Source: Streptomyces sp. NRRL S-1022
GTDB taxonomy: Bacteria; Actinomycetota; Actinomycetes; Streptomycetales; Streptomycetaceae
NCBI RefSeq assembly: GCF_000720135.1
Contig: NZ_JOIU01000020.1
Location: 1 to 64,000, forward strand
Direction of reading: 5' to 3'
DNA: 64,000 bases
Shown here: piece by piece, positions 16,184 to 24,062 of the stretch
How positions within the stretch are numbered: position 1 is the stretch's first letter
Layout of the letters: each line of letters opens with the position of its first letter
Notes under the pieces: model-generated
What the model was told of the DNA's origin: nothing
The model's input: the letters and a program-made list of their open reading frames with translations, nothing else
Database searches by the model: none
Position numbers and translations under genes: made by a program

Positions 16184-17173
16184 TCAGGTCAGGCCGCTCT
16201 CCGGGTACCGCACCCGGTGGCACAGGGCGGGGATCTCACCGGACGCCAGCCGGGGCATGACGGACGGGAGTTCCTCGAAAGCGCTCTCTGAGGTGATGAG
16301 CGCGTCCAGCGCGGGGTCGGCGAGCAGGTCCAGGGCGAGCGCCATCCGGTCGGCGTAGGTACGGCCGGCGCGGGCGGCCGGGGAGACGGTGCCGACCTGG
16401 CTGCTGCGCACGGTGAGCCGCCGGGAGTGGAAGGCCTCGCCGAGCGGCAGGGCCACGCTCCGGTCGCCGTACCAGCTCAGTTCGACGACCGTGCCCTCGG
16501 GGGCGAGGAGTTGCAGGGCGCGGGTGAGGCCGGCCTCGGTGGCGCTGGCGTGCACGACGAGGTCGCAGTCGCCGAGGGCGTCGGCGGGCGCGGCGAAGTC
16601 CACGCCGAGCGCCTCGGCGGTCGCGGCGCGGGCGGGGTCGGCGTCGACCAGCTGGAGGCGGACGCCGGGGAAGCGGGCGAGCAGCGCGGTCACCGCGCAG
16701 CCGACCATGCCGCCGCCGACCACCGCGATCCGGTCGCCGATCAGCGGGCGCGCGTCCCACAGGGCGTTCACGGCGGTCTCGACGGTGCCGGCCAGGACGG
16801 CGCGTGCGGCGGGCACCCGTTCGGGCACCACGGTGACGGCGCTCACCGGAACGACGTAACGGCTCTGGTGCGGATACAGGCAGAAGACCGTACGGCCGGT
16901 CAGCTCAGCCGGGCCCCGCTCGACCACGCCGACGCTCAGGTAGCCGTACTTCACCGGGCCCGGGAAGTCGCCCTCCTGGAACGGCGCCCGCATCACGGCG
17001 TGTTGGCTGCGCGGCACCCCGCCGCGGAAGACGAGCGTCTCCGTGCCCCGGCTCACCCCGGAGTACAGCGCGCGCACCAGCACCTCGTCCGCGGCGGGCT
17101 CCGCGAGGGTGACGTCGCGCAGCTCTCCGTGGCCGGGCGAGCGGAGCCAGAACGCGCGGGCCGACCGGTTCAT
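16184..17173 (-). CDS. Zinc-type medium-chain alcohol dehydrogenase
   Basis: A 329-residue MDR-superfamily protein. The N-terminal GroES-like domain contains LYSGVSRGTETLVFRG, and the Rossmann domain has IAVVGGGMVGCAVTALLAR with VDADPAR following. Spacing resembles the BchC / bacteriochlorophyllide dehydrogenase-like subgroup; classical structural-zinc cysteines are not seen. Two ATGs are in frame: the upstream one (17179) abuts AGGAGG, while 17173 has correct 6-base spacing, so 17173 (MNRSARAFW) is the start. It precedes the PTPS-like unit on the same strand and is divergent from the CDP-alcohol transferase, fitting a reduction or oxidation step in the same pathway. Confidence 0.82.
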   Translation of the reverse strand: MNRSARAFWLRSPGHGELRDVTLAEPAADEVLVRALYSGVSRGTETLVFRGGVPRSQHAVMRAPFQEGDFPGPVKYGYLSVGVVERGPAELTGRTVFCLYPHQSRYVVPVSAVTVVPERVPAARAVLAGTVETAVNALWDARPLIGDRIAVVGGGMVGCAVTALLARFPGVRLQLVDADPARAATAEALGVDFAAPADALGDCDLVVHASATEAGLTRALQLLAPEGTVVELSWYGDRSVALPLGEAFHSRRLTVRSSQVGTVSPAARAGRTYADRMALALDLLADPALDALITSESAFEELPSVMPRLASGEIPALCHRVRYPESGLT

Positions 17174-17280
17174 CGGCATCCTCCTGAACGATCGGGAAGT
17201 TGTTCACGTACCGAGTTGTGCACAGGCCGCGCACAGTACGCGGCGTTGATCGACTCTGTCACTCGGCCGGAGGATGTGCG

Positions 17281-18057
17281 GTGGCCCTGAACAACACGTA
17301 TGACGCGAGGCTCCAGCAGGAGACCGCTGTGGGAGCGGGCGTGCAGATCCTGCTGCTGGCCCTGCTCGGCCCGGCGATCGGCATGGGGCCGGTCGGCTGG
17401 CTGACGGGACTCGTGTTCGCGTTCGCCACCTGGGCGGTCCTCTCCCGTGCCGTGCACCGGTCCCGGCTGCGCTCCTTCGGTCCCGCGAACCGGGTCACGC
17501 TCGGCCGGTCCGTCCTGGTCGGCGGGGTGACCGCGCTGGTCGCGGACTCCTTCGAGAGCGCGCCGCCGGTGACGCTGCTGGTCGCGCTGACCGCGGTGGC
17601 GCTGCTGCTGGACGGCGTGGACGGCAAGGTCGCCCGGCGCACCGGGACCTCCTCCGCGCTCGGCGCGCGGTTCGACATGGAGGTCGACGCGTTCCTGATC
17701 CTGGTGCTGAGTGTGTACGTGTCGGCGCAGCTCGGGCCGTGGGTGCTGCTGATCGGCGGGATGCGGTACGGGTTCGTCGCCGCGGCCCGGATCGCGCCGT
17801 GGCTGACGGCGCCGCTGCCGCCGTCGTTCGCCCGCAAGACCGTCGCCGCGGTGCAGGGTGTGTGCCTGCTCGTGGCGGGCGCGCAGCTGCTGCCCCGTCC
17901 GGTGAACCTGGCGATCGTGCTGCTGGCGCTGGGGTCGCTGGTGTGGTCCTTCGGCCGGGACGTCGCGTGGCTGTGGCGCAACGCGCGGATGACGGTGGCG
18001 GTGCCGGTGCCGGTGCCGGCCGAGCAGCCGCAGCTGCTGGAGCTGGCGGCGCGCTGA
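17281..18057 (+). CDS. CDP-alcohol phosphatidyltransferase family membrane protein
   Basis: A 258-residue membrane enzyme with the complete CDP-alcohol phosphotransferase signature at residues 111-136: DGVDGKVARR with Asp111 and Asp114, then Gly128, Asp132 and Asp136. The NRVTLGRS segment just before is also typical. It would join an alcohol (inositol phosphate, glycerol or another polyol) to CDP-diacylglycerol or CDP-isoprenoid-like donors at the membrane. The GTG at 17281 follows GGAGG (17269-17273) with 7-base spacing. It is divergent from the zinc dehydrogenase, and with the flippase-like protein nearby suggests a lipid-linked product of this locus. Confidence 0.84.
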   Translation: MALNNTYDARLQQETAVGAGVQILLLALLGPAIGMGPVGWLTGLVFAFATWAVLSRAVHRSRLRSFGPANRVTLGRSVLVGGVTALVADSFESAPPVTLLVALTAVALLLDGVDGKVARRTGTSSALGARFDMEVDAFLILVLSVYVSAQLGPWVLLIGGMRYGFVAAARIAPWLTAPLPPSFARKTVAAVQGVCLLVAGAQLLPRPVNLAIVLLALGSLVWSFGRDVAWLWRNARMTVAVPVPVPAEQPQLLELAAR

Positions 18058-18062
18058 GCGGC

Positions 18063-18113
18063 GGCACGCACAAGGGCCCGGACCGGTTGCCGGTCCGGGC
18101 CCTTGCGCGTGCC
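18063..18113. terminator. Bidirectional hairpin terminator
   Basis: A 24-bp inverted repeat with one mismatch (18063-18086 against 18090-18113) and a 3-base loop lies between the convergent CDP-alcohol transferase and YcnI genes. Confidence 0.8.
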
Positions 18114-18127
18114 GTCGCGGGTGCCGT

Positions 18128-18826
18128 CTACGGCCGCGCGTTCCGGCCGCGGACGAGCGCGAAGGCGGCCGCGGCCAGGCCCAGTACGCCGACGGCCAGC
18201 CCGGCGGCACCGAGTCCGCGGGCGGTGGAGTCGCTGGTGCCCGACGCCTCGGCGGGAGCGGGGGCGGTGGTGGCGTGGGCGCCGGCGGCCGTCAGCTTCA
18301 GCGCCGGCGCCGGGTTCTCCGGCTCGTCACCGCCGGCCGCCGGCTGCTCGATCCAGCGGGCGACCTTGCCGTCGGAGTAGGTCTGCAGCGTCTTGAACAC
18401 CAACCGGCCGGTGTCGCCCGGCAGTTGACCGAAGGCCACGGTGAAGTCCTCGTACTGCCCGGCGCCGATGCGGCCTCCGGTGAAGGTGATCTCGGAGGCG
18501 GCCTCGGTGACCGTGCCGTCGTCGGTCTTCACCGGTGTCTTCAGCCTGCTGGTGGTGACCTTGGCGGTCCAGCCGTCCTCGGGGTGGACCAGGACGCCGA
18601 GGACGGGGTGGTCGGTGGGCAGGAACACCTGGACCTTCGTGGTGGCGGCCGTGTCCTCCTCGTTCGGGACGCGGAAGGTCAGCACGCCGTCGGTGGCGCC
18701 CCGGGGGTAGCTCTCCGGGTGGACGGTGACGTGCGCGGAGGCGGCCGAGGCGCCGAGCAGCACGGAGGCGGCGGCGAGCGCGGTGACGGCGCCGGCGCGG
18801 CGCAGGGCGGTGCGTGTCGTGGACAT
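18128..18826 (-). CDS. ycnI: YcnI-family (DUF1775) copper-binding exported protein
   Basis: A 232-residue exported, membrane-tethered protein. A signal peptide ends ASAASA, leaving His32 as the mature N-terminus (HVTVHPESYPRGATDG), as in the monohistidine copper brace of YcnI. The DUF1775 domain spans residues ~32-160, with FRVPNEEDTAATTKVQVFLP and WTAKV segments. A Pro/Ala spacer is followed by one C-terminal helix (AAGLAVGVLGLAAAAFALV) and RGRN, a typical stop-transfer end. It acts outside the membrane in copper handling. It is in frame, with no stop in between, with the upstream membrane-protein remnant, so a fusion or readthrough product is possible; the ATG at 18826 is the expected family start. 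Confidence 0.85.
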   Translation of the reverse strand: MSTTRTALRRAGAVTALAAASVLLGASAASAHVTVHPESYPRGATDGVLTFRVPNEEDTAATTKVQVFLPTDHPVLGVLVHPEDGWTAKVTTSRLKTPVKTDDGTVTEAASEITFTGGRIGAGQYEDFTVAFGQLPGDTGRLVFKTLQTYSDGKVARWIEQPAAGGDEPENPAPALKLTAAGAHATTAPAPAEASGTSDSTARGLGAAGLAVGVLGLAAAAFALVRGRNARP

Positions 18827-19126
18827 GAGTGAGGGGATCTCCGTACGGGTGGGATGTGCCGGTGACGGGTTCGGGTACGGGATCGGGGGCGGGGGTCCGC
18901 GCCGGTGCACCGCGTGCCGCAGCGGAGTCCGGCGGGGCGGCGCGGCGACGGCCGGCCCGAGCGGCGCCGGGCCGGCGGACGCGGGCAGCGGGGCGCCCCG
19001 CCACCAGGCGGCCAGGGCCGGCACGAACGCGGCGGCCCGGCGCAGCAGCGACCACACCGCGGCCTCCCCCCGCCACAGCCACCAGGAGGCGGCCAGAGCG
19101 GCCGTCAGGTGGGCACCGGTGGCGTG

Positions 19127-19400
19127 GGCGGTGAGCAGGTGGACGGCGAGCAGCCGGGCGCCGGCGGGATGGGCGGTGAGCAGGCCGGTGCCCGTGGCGT
19201 GCGCGGTGAGCAGGCCGGGGGCGTGGGCGACGTGCACGGTGAGAGGGCCGGGACCGGCGGGGTGAGCGGTGAGCAGGTGGGCGCCCGTGGGGTGGACGGT
19301 GAGCAGCCCGGTGCCGGCGCGTTGAGCGGTGAGCAGATCGGTGCCCGTGGCGTGCGTGGTGAGCAGGCCGGGGGCGTGGGCGGCGGGGTGCGGGTGGGCC
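19127..19400. repeat. Degenerate 27-30 bp repeats encoding His/Thr/Gly segments
   Basis: About nine imperfect copies of a unit around gtggcgtg..ggtgagcaggcc. On the minus strand they encode repeating LLTAHATG / LLTAHPAG motifs inside the frameshifted membrane-protein gene. The repeats look like a recent expansion within a loop between membrane helices. Confidence 0.7.
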
Positions 19401-19586
19401 GGCAGCGTGGCGTGCGGGTGGTGGCGCGCCGGGCCGGCACCGGTGCGGTGGGCCGCGCCGAACCCCAGGTGCAGGGCCCCCTGGGTGACCAGCATGGCCG
19501 CACCGATGCCGGGCAGCGACCGCTCCCGCCCGCCGAGGACCCACCCGGGCCCGAACACACCGGCGAAGGCGGCCGCATCCGCCCAC

Positions 19587-19629
19587 CACGGCGGCATGAC
19601 CCCCACGGCGGCATGACCCCCACGGCGGC
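19587..19629. repeat. 17-bp tandem duplication causing a frameshift
   Basis: cacggcggcatgacccc occurs twice in direct tandem (19587-19603, 19604-19620) and a third copy begins at 19621. Because 17 is not a multiple of three, one copy more or less switches the frame of the membrane protein. Confidence 0.85.
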
Positions 19630-19859
19630 CCGGTGCCCGGCGGCGGCGAGCAGCACGCACACCGCCGCGAACACACCGGCCCGCACCCCTCGCACCCCCG
19701 CGGACACACCCATGGCGAGCGATCCTTTCACGGCCGCGTGGTCCGCACACGGGCGACGGCAGCCGGCCGCCGGCACCCGTCCGCATCGTGCCCCCGCCCG
19801 CGCGGCGTTCCGCCGGGGGCGATTGTCACTGCCAGGCGATAGCCTGACAAAACGCTTGC

Positions 19860-19946
19860 GACACATGTGTCTTCAGACCACGGGGGGTGTCCATGCACGG
19901 CCGCGACCACGCATTGCCTCAGGACTGCCCGGGTGATCACCCGGGC
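19860..19946. promoter_or_regulatory. Two palindromes at the start of the sensor-like gene
   Basis: GACACATGTGTC (19860-19871) is a perfect 12-bp palindrome upstream of the start. A perfect 20-bp palindrome built on GGGTGATCACCC covers 19927-19946, ending immediately before an in-frame ATG at 19947. They could be operators or a translation-blocking hairpin. Confidence 0.5.
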
Positions 19947-22787
19947 ATGTCGACCGAGGCCGGAATCGACGTCCAGCGGCAACTGGAGTCGCTGATCCAG
20001 GACTTCCGGACCAGCGATTCCCCGATACCGGTCATCGTGCTGCACGCCGAGGACGCCGCCGACGACGACCGCGTCACCGAACTCGTCGACGAGCTGTGCG
20101 AAGGACAGCAGCGCCACGGGACGCGCCTGGCCGTCGCCCCGACCGAGCCGCCGCCGGGGGACGTCGACCCCCTGGCCAGGGCCACGCGGCTCCTGTGGGA
20201 CCTCGGCGACTCCAGGAAGTGGGGCGGCCGGTCCGCCGCGTACCGGCCCTACGCCTTCCCCCGCCTCAACCTCGTCCGCGCCCTCCAGGAGGCCACCGAC
20301 GACCCGGAGATGCGCGAGCACTGGCCGACCGTCCCCGCCGGCACACCGGACGGCAACGCGCAGCGGGAGCAGGCCCAGACACACCTGCTGCGCATCCTGG
20401 CCCGGCAGCGCTGGCGGCCCCGCAGACCCGCGCGCCGGCACCGGCAGCTGCTCCTCAACGACGTGCAGCAGTTCCTGCCCATGGGCGTCCTGGGCGCGTT
20501 CACCGCGCTGCTCACCCGCCCCGAGTGGTACGTCGCCGTCCTGGCGGGCATCGGCCTGATGATCCTGCTCGCCGGTCTCAACCACGTCCCCGGGCGCGCT
20601 CCCCTCTTCCTGTGGCTGCGCAGGGAGAGCCGCTGGTTCCTGACCACGACGTTCCTCCAGTCCGCCGCCCGCCGCCGGTCGACCAGCGTGCGGCTGCTGC
20701 GGCCCGTCCGCTCCTGGAGAGCCATAGCGGCACGCACCTACGACGTGGCCGAGGCGATGCGGGCGGGCGGCCCGTTCCCGCTCCAGCTGTACGTGCTGGC
20801 GCTGTTCGAGGACCTGCGGGACAACCACCGGCGCGGCAGCTGGGACCTGCGCGGTTTCAAACGGACCCGCCCGCCCGTGCTGTTCCTGCGCCGGATCAGC
20901 CGGGAGAACGGCGGCGTCGAACTGGTCAGGGCGGTCAGCGACGTCCGCAGCAGACGCAGCGAGCTCGACCCGCTGCTCATCGTGGCGGGCGTGGCGGCCG
21001 GCGACGCCGCACTGCTCGACCGCGGCACCGACACCGCCCCACCGGCCGGCCGTCCGGTGCCCGCGGGCCTGCAGCAGCGGTTGCGGCACTGGTACGACGA
21101 GTGGGCCGGGAACCTGAGGGCCGACCAGTCGCCGAGCCGGACGAACGCCCTGCCCTGGGTGCTCAGGGTTCCGCTGCCCCGCGACGAGCTGGTGCCGCTG
21201 CGGCAGACGGACTGGCGGTGCGTGCGGGCCAGGCACCGGCCGCCCCTGGCCCGCGTGGTGTGGTCGGCGTACACCCTGCTCCTCGTCCTCGTCCTCGCCG
21301 GCACCACGGGTGTCGTCCACTCACTCGAACTGCACCGTACCTACTGCTCGGCGGGGCTGCTGAGCGCCGACCGCGACACCGTACGGCGTCCCGCGCCCGG
21401 CGGCGGCACCGAGTGCGTCGGCATAGCCACCGGAGACATCCGGTTCGGCGCGTACCTGCCCGGCGGAGCCGACGAGGAGGGCCGCAGGCTGCGCGAGCTG
21501 GAGAACCTGGTGCGCGCCGAGAACGCCGACGTGCTGCGCCACCACCGCGGCACGTACGTCACCGTCGTGTACGCGGGACCGCTCAGCTCCTCCGCGACGG
21601 ACTCCTCCCTGGTCAAAGGCGCCGAGGAACTGGCCGGCGTGTACCTCGCCCAGCGTGTGGTCAACGAGAACTACACGGTGAAACTCCGGGTGCTGCTCGC
21701 CAACGGGGGTGTGGACATGCGGCAGCAGCGCGTGACGGCGGACGCGATCGCCGCGTACGCCGACCGGGACCCGACCCTCGTCGGCGTGGTCGGCTTCGGC
21801 CGGGACCTGCAGAGCAGCCTCGACGTCACGCGCCGGCTCCAGGCGGTGGGGCTCCCCATAGTCTCCGGCACCAACTCGGCGACGTACCTGCCCAAGCAGT
21901 TCTCCAACTGGTTCAGCCTCGCGGCGCCCGACGAGCACCAGGCGCAGGCGCTCGGCCTCGTCGCCCGGCAGCTGCGCGCCCGGGAAAAGGACCCGTACGC
22001 GCTGGTGCTGGCCCGCGACACCTTGGACACGCAGGACCGCTACACCAGCGAACAGGCCCTGTACGGCGGGAGGATGCTGCGCCGGGAGCGCTTCCGGCTG
22101 CTGCCCGAGCGGCGCTACCGGGTGGCGAACGGCAAGCCCGAGCTGCGCCTGCACGCGGAGAGCATCTGCCAGGGGAAGACGGTTCCCTCGGTGATCTACT
22201 TCGCCGGACGGGTCGAGGACATCGGCCCGCTGATGACCCAGCTGGGCACCGAACCGGGCTGCGCGAGCCGGGAGATCTCCATCCTGACGGGCGACGACCT
22301 GAGCAAGGCCAGGTTCTCCGGCACGGGCGGCCGCGACGGCGTGGCCCCCCGGATCACCCTCTACCACGCCGCCCTGGCCGAACTGAAGGAGGCCGCGTCC
22401 ACCACCGCCTTCTACGAGGACGCCGCGAAGTACCTCCCCTGGCTCAAGGGCAAGGAAGTCACCTACGACGCCCCCGGCTTCGCCAGCGGCCAGACGGCCC
22501 TCGCCCACGACGCCACCCGTGCGCTGTACTGGGCGGCCAGCCTCGGCGACGTGCACCAGAGCCGCGCGGCGACCTGGGTCAACCTCAGGGGCGTGAAGCT
22601 CGACGGGATGGCCACCGGAACGATCGACTTCACCGACGCGCCCCTGTACGGCGAACGCCACGGCCACAGCATCGTCCTCAAACGGGTCCGCAGGACCCCG
22701 CGCGGTGTCTCGGAGTCGGAAGTGCTGTGCAGCCGGCCGGCCGGCAGCACCAGGCCGCTCAGCGTGAAGGAGTGCTCCATCGGATGA
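19893..22787 (+). CDS. Large membrane protein with cytosolic N-terminus and type-1 periplasmic-binding domain
   Basis: A 964-residue protein I cannot name precisely. Residues ~30-190 and ~235-445 are soluble and probably cytosolic; no Walker A motif is present, although PIPVIVLHAED and DPLLIVAGVA sit where degenerate NTPase strands would be. A helical hairpin spans ~192-230 and a single helix ~453-475. The rest, from IRFGAYLPGG at about 505, is a type-1 periplasmic-binding/Leu-Ile-Val-binding fold with LVGVVGFGRDLQSSLDV, VSGTNSAT and DPYALVLARDT. It may sense an extracellular ligand and signal inwards. The ATG at 19893 follows a GGGGGG ribosome site; 19947 is an alternative start. Confidence 0.7.
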   Translation: MHGRDHALPQDCPGDHPGMSTEAGIDVQRQLESLIQDFRTSDSPIPVIVLHAEDAADDDRVTELVDELCEGQQRHGTRLAVAPTEPPPGDVDPLARATRLLWDLGDSRKWGGRSAAYRPYAFPRLNLVRALQEATDDPEMREHWPTVPAGTPDGNAQREQAQTHLLRILARQRWRPRRPARRHRQLLLNDVQQFLPMGVLGAFTALLTRPEWYVAVLAGIGLMILLAGLNHVPGRAPLFLWLRRESRWFLTTTFLQSAARRRSTSVRLLRPVRSWRAIAARTYDVAEAMRAGGPFPLQLYVLALFEDLRDNHRRGSWDLRGFKRTRPPVLFLRRISRENGGVELVRAVSDVRSRRSELDPLLIVAGVAAGDAALLDRGTDTAPPAGRPVPAGLQQRLRHWYDEWAGNLRADQSPSRTNALPWVLRVPLPRDELVPLRQTDWRCVRARHRPPLARVVWSAYTLLLVLVLAGTTGVVHSLELHRTYCSAGLLSADRDTVRRPAPGGGTECVGIATGDIRFGAYLPGGADEEGRRLRELENLVRAENADVLRHHRGTYVTVVYAGPLSSSATDSSLVKGAEELAGVYLAQRVVNENYTVKLRVLLANGGVDMRQQRVTADAIAAYADRDPTLVGVVGFGRDLQSSLDVTRRLQAVGLPIVSGTNSATYLPKQFSNWFSLAAPDEHQAQALGLVARQLRAREKDPYALVLARDTLDTQDRYTSEQALYGGRMLRRERFRLLPERRYRVANGKPELRLHAESICQGKTVPSVIYFAGRVEDIGPLMTQLGTEPGCASREISILTGDDLSKARFSGTGGRDGVAPRITLYHAALAELKEAASTTAFYEDAAKYLPWLKGKEVTYDAPGFASGQTALAHDATRALYWAASLGDVHQSRAATWVNLRGVKLDGMATGTIDFTDAPLYGERHGHSIVLKRVRRTPRGVSESEVLCSRPAGSTRPLSVKECSIG

Positions 22788-22793
22788 CCGGCA

Positions 22794-22824
22794 CCGGCCC
22801 GGGCCGAAGGGCGGCCCGGGCCGC
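22794..22824 (+). terminator. Hairpin terminator
   Basis: CGGCCCGGGCCG is repeated (22795-22806 and 22812-22823) as an inverted repeat with a 5-base loop, just after the sensor-like gene stop and before the HD gene. Confidence 0.65.
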
Positions 22825-22850
22825 TTCACGAAGGTTGTTACGCTCACCGG

Positions 22851-23453
22851 ATGAGTATTCCGGGACCCGGCGAGATCCGTGCGCTGCACGAGAAGTACGC
22901 GCCCACCGCCGAGGCGTTCGCCGTCGTGCACACGCACTGCGAGATCGTGTGGAGCATCGCCGAACAGCTCCTGTCCGACCCCCGCCTGCGCCACCTCGAC
23001 GCCGGCCTGGTCCGCGCCGGGTGCCTCCTGCACGACATCGGCGTCTACCGCCTCTACGACGACAACGGACGGCTGGACCACACGCAGTACATCCGGCACG
23101 GACTGCTCGGCCACGAGATCCTGGAACAGGAGGGCTACCCGGAGCCGCTGCGCCGGTTCTGCTCCCACCACACCGGCGTCGGCCTCACCCGGCACGACAT
23201 CCTGAGCCAGAACCTCCCGCTGCCTCCCGCCGACTACCTCGCGGTGACCGGCGAGGAGCGGCTGGTGATGTACGCGGACAAGTTCCACACCAAGTCCCGC
23301 CCGTCGGTGTTCCTCACCCCCGACGAATACGCCGCCCACGTCCGCCGCTTCGGCGAGGACAAGGTCACCGCGTTCCAGTCCCTGCGCACGGAGTTCGGCG
23401 ACCCGGCCCTGTTGCGGGCGGTGCCGTCCGGTGGTACGTCGGTCGGCACGTGA
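22851..23453 (+). CDS. HD-domain phosphohydrolase
   Basis: A 200-residue HD-superfamily metal-dependent phosphohydrolase. The HD doublet is His61-Asp62 in CLLHDIGVYR; further histidines are at 27/29 (VVHTHCEIV), 83-88 (RHGLLGHEI) and 106-107 (CSHHTGVG). A conserved aspartate occurs in VMYADKFHTK. The fold resembles small HDIG/YedJ-type proteins acting on nucleotides or related phosphates; the substrate is unknown. It stands alone between a hairpin terminator and a region of gene remnants. Confidence 0.83.
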   Translation: MSIPGPGEIRALHEKYAPTAEAFAVVHTHCEIVWSIAEQLLSDPRLRHLDAGLVRAGCLLHDIGVYRLYDDNGRLDHTQYIRHGLLGHEILEQEGYPEPLRRFCSHHTGVGLTRHDILSQNLPLPPADYLAVTGEERLVMYADKFHTKSRPSVFLTPDEYAAHVRRFGEDKVTAFQSLRTEFGDPALLRAVPSGGTSVGT

Positions 23454-23580
23454 TCGAGGGTCGCCGTCCCACCGGTGCCCCTCGGTTCACAATCGGCCTC
23501 GCGACGCACATGAGCCAACACTCACTGCACAGCCACCGCAGGGGTCGGCAAGGACGACAAGGCGGGTGCTGCGGCTGCGC

Positions 23581-23910
23581 ATGTGGCGGGCAGTCGGCCG
23601 TCATATGGTGGGAGACCACCGGGCCGCGCTGCCCGAGTTCGAGGCGCCGGCCGGACTGAATGACGTCCTCGACATCGTCCGCGCCCGTCGACGGCGGCGT
23701 GAGCGAGAGCGCGGTGGAGCTGCGTCGCGACATCGGCATGCTGCTGCTCGCGCAGGGCGGACGGCGGACGCCTTCGCCGTCCCGGACCCGCTGCACGCGG
23801 ACCTGTGCCTGGTGTTCGGCCCGGACGACGAGCTGACCGCCGAGGTGGCGGAGACCCTGGCCGTGATCCGGCTGGATCTCGACGGCGACGGGCCCGGCTG
23901 TCCCGCCTGA
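23581..23910 (+). pseudogene. Possible frameshifted short gene
   Basis: Coding-like pieces lie in two frames. GDHRAALPEFEAPAGLNDVL and DIVRA are in one frame, VSESAVELRRDIGMLLLAQ (from 23699) is in another, and ADAFAVPDPLHADLCLVFGP then DDELTAEVAETLAVI is in the first again, up to the stop at 23908-23910. The order suggests one small acidic protein broken by two compensating shifts. I do not recognise the family; the rest of the 600-bp gap shows nothing. Confidence 0.35.
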
Positions 23911-24062
23911 CCCGAGGCACCGCTGTTGCGGCCGCCTCGGCCGGCGTCCGGTCCTGTTGCCGGGAACTGCCTGAGTTCGTCCGGGCGAGGGCAGGTACCA
24001 CCGTCGCTGTCCGGATCGGCTACAGTCTGCTCACTTCGCGGCAAGGGGTACGGGGGGAAGCA

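Larger units (their letters stand above)
18827..19713 (-). pseudogene. Membrane protein upstream of ycnI, frameshifted by a 17-bp duplication
   Basis: Starting at the ATG at 19713 (GAAAGGA upstream), the protein reads MGVSAGVRGV... through a first membrane helix to AVGVMPPW. Here a 17-bp sequence is tandemly duplicated (19587-19603 and 19604-19620) and the frame is lost. Removing one copy restores a continuous protein: GVMPPWWADAAAFAGVFGPG, then GAAMLVTQGALHLGFGAAH. It would run through a His/Thr/Gly repeat region to LTAALAASWWLWRGEAAVW and on into ycnI without a stop. This resembles small membrane proteins often found beside DUF1775 genes in Streptomyces. It may be a true pseudogene, a slippage (phase-variable) state or a sequence error. 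Confidence 0.6.

Noticed and set aside
20096..23659. A 1187-codon plus-strand open frame overlapping the sensor-like and HD genes
   Set aside because: It is a shadow in another frame of two genes with clear domains; its composition is almost only Arg, Pro, Ala and Gly.
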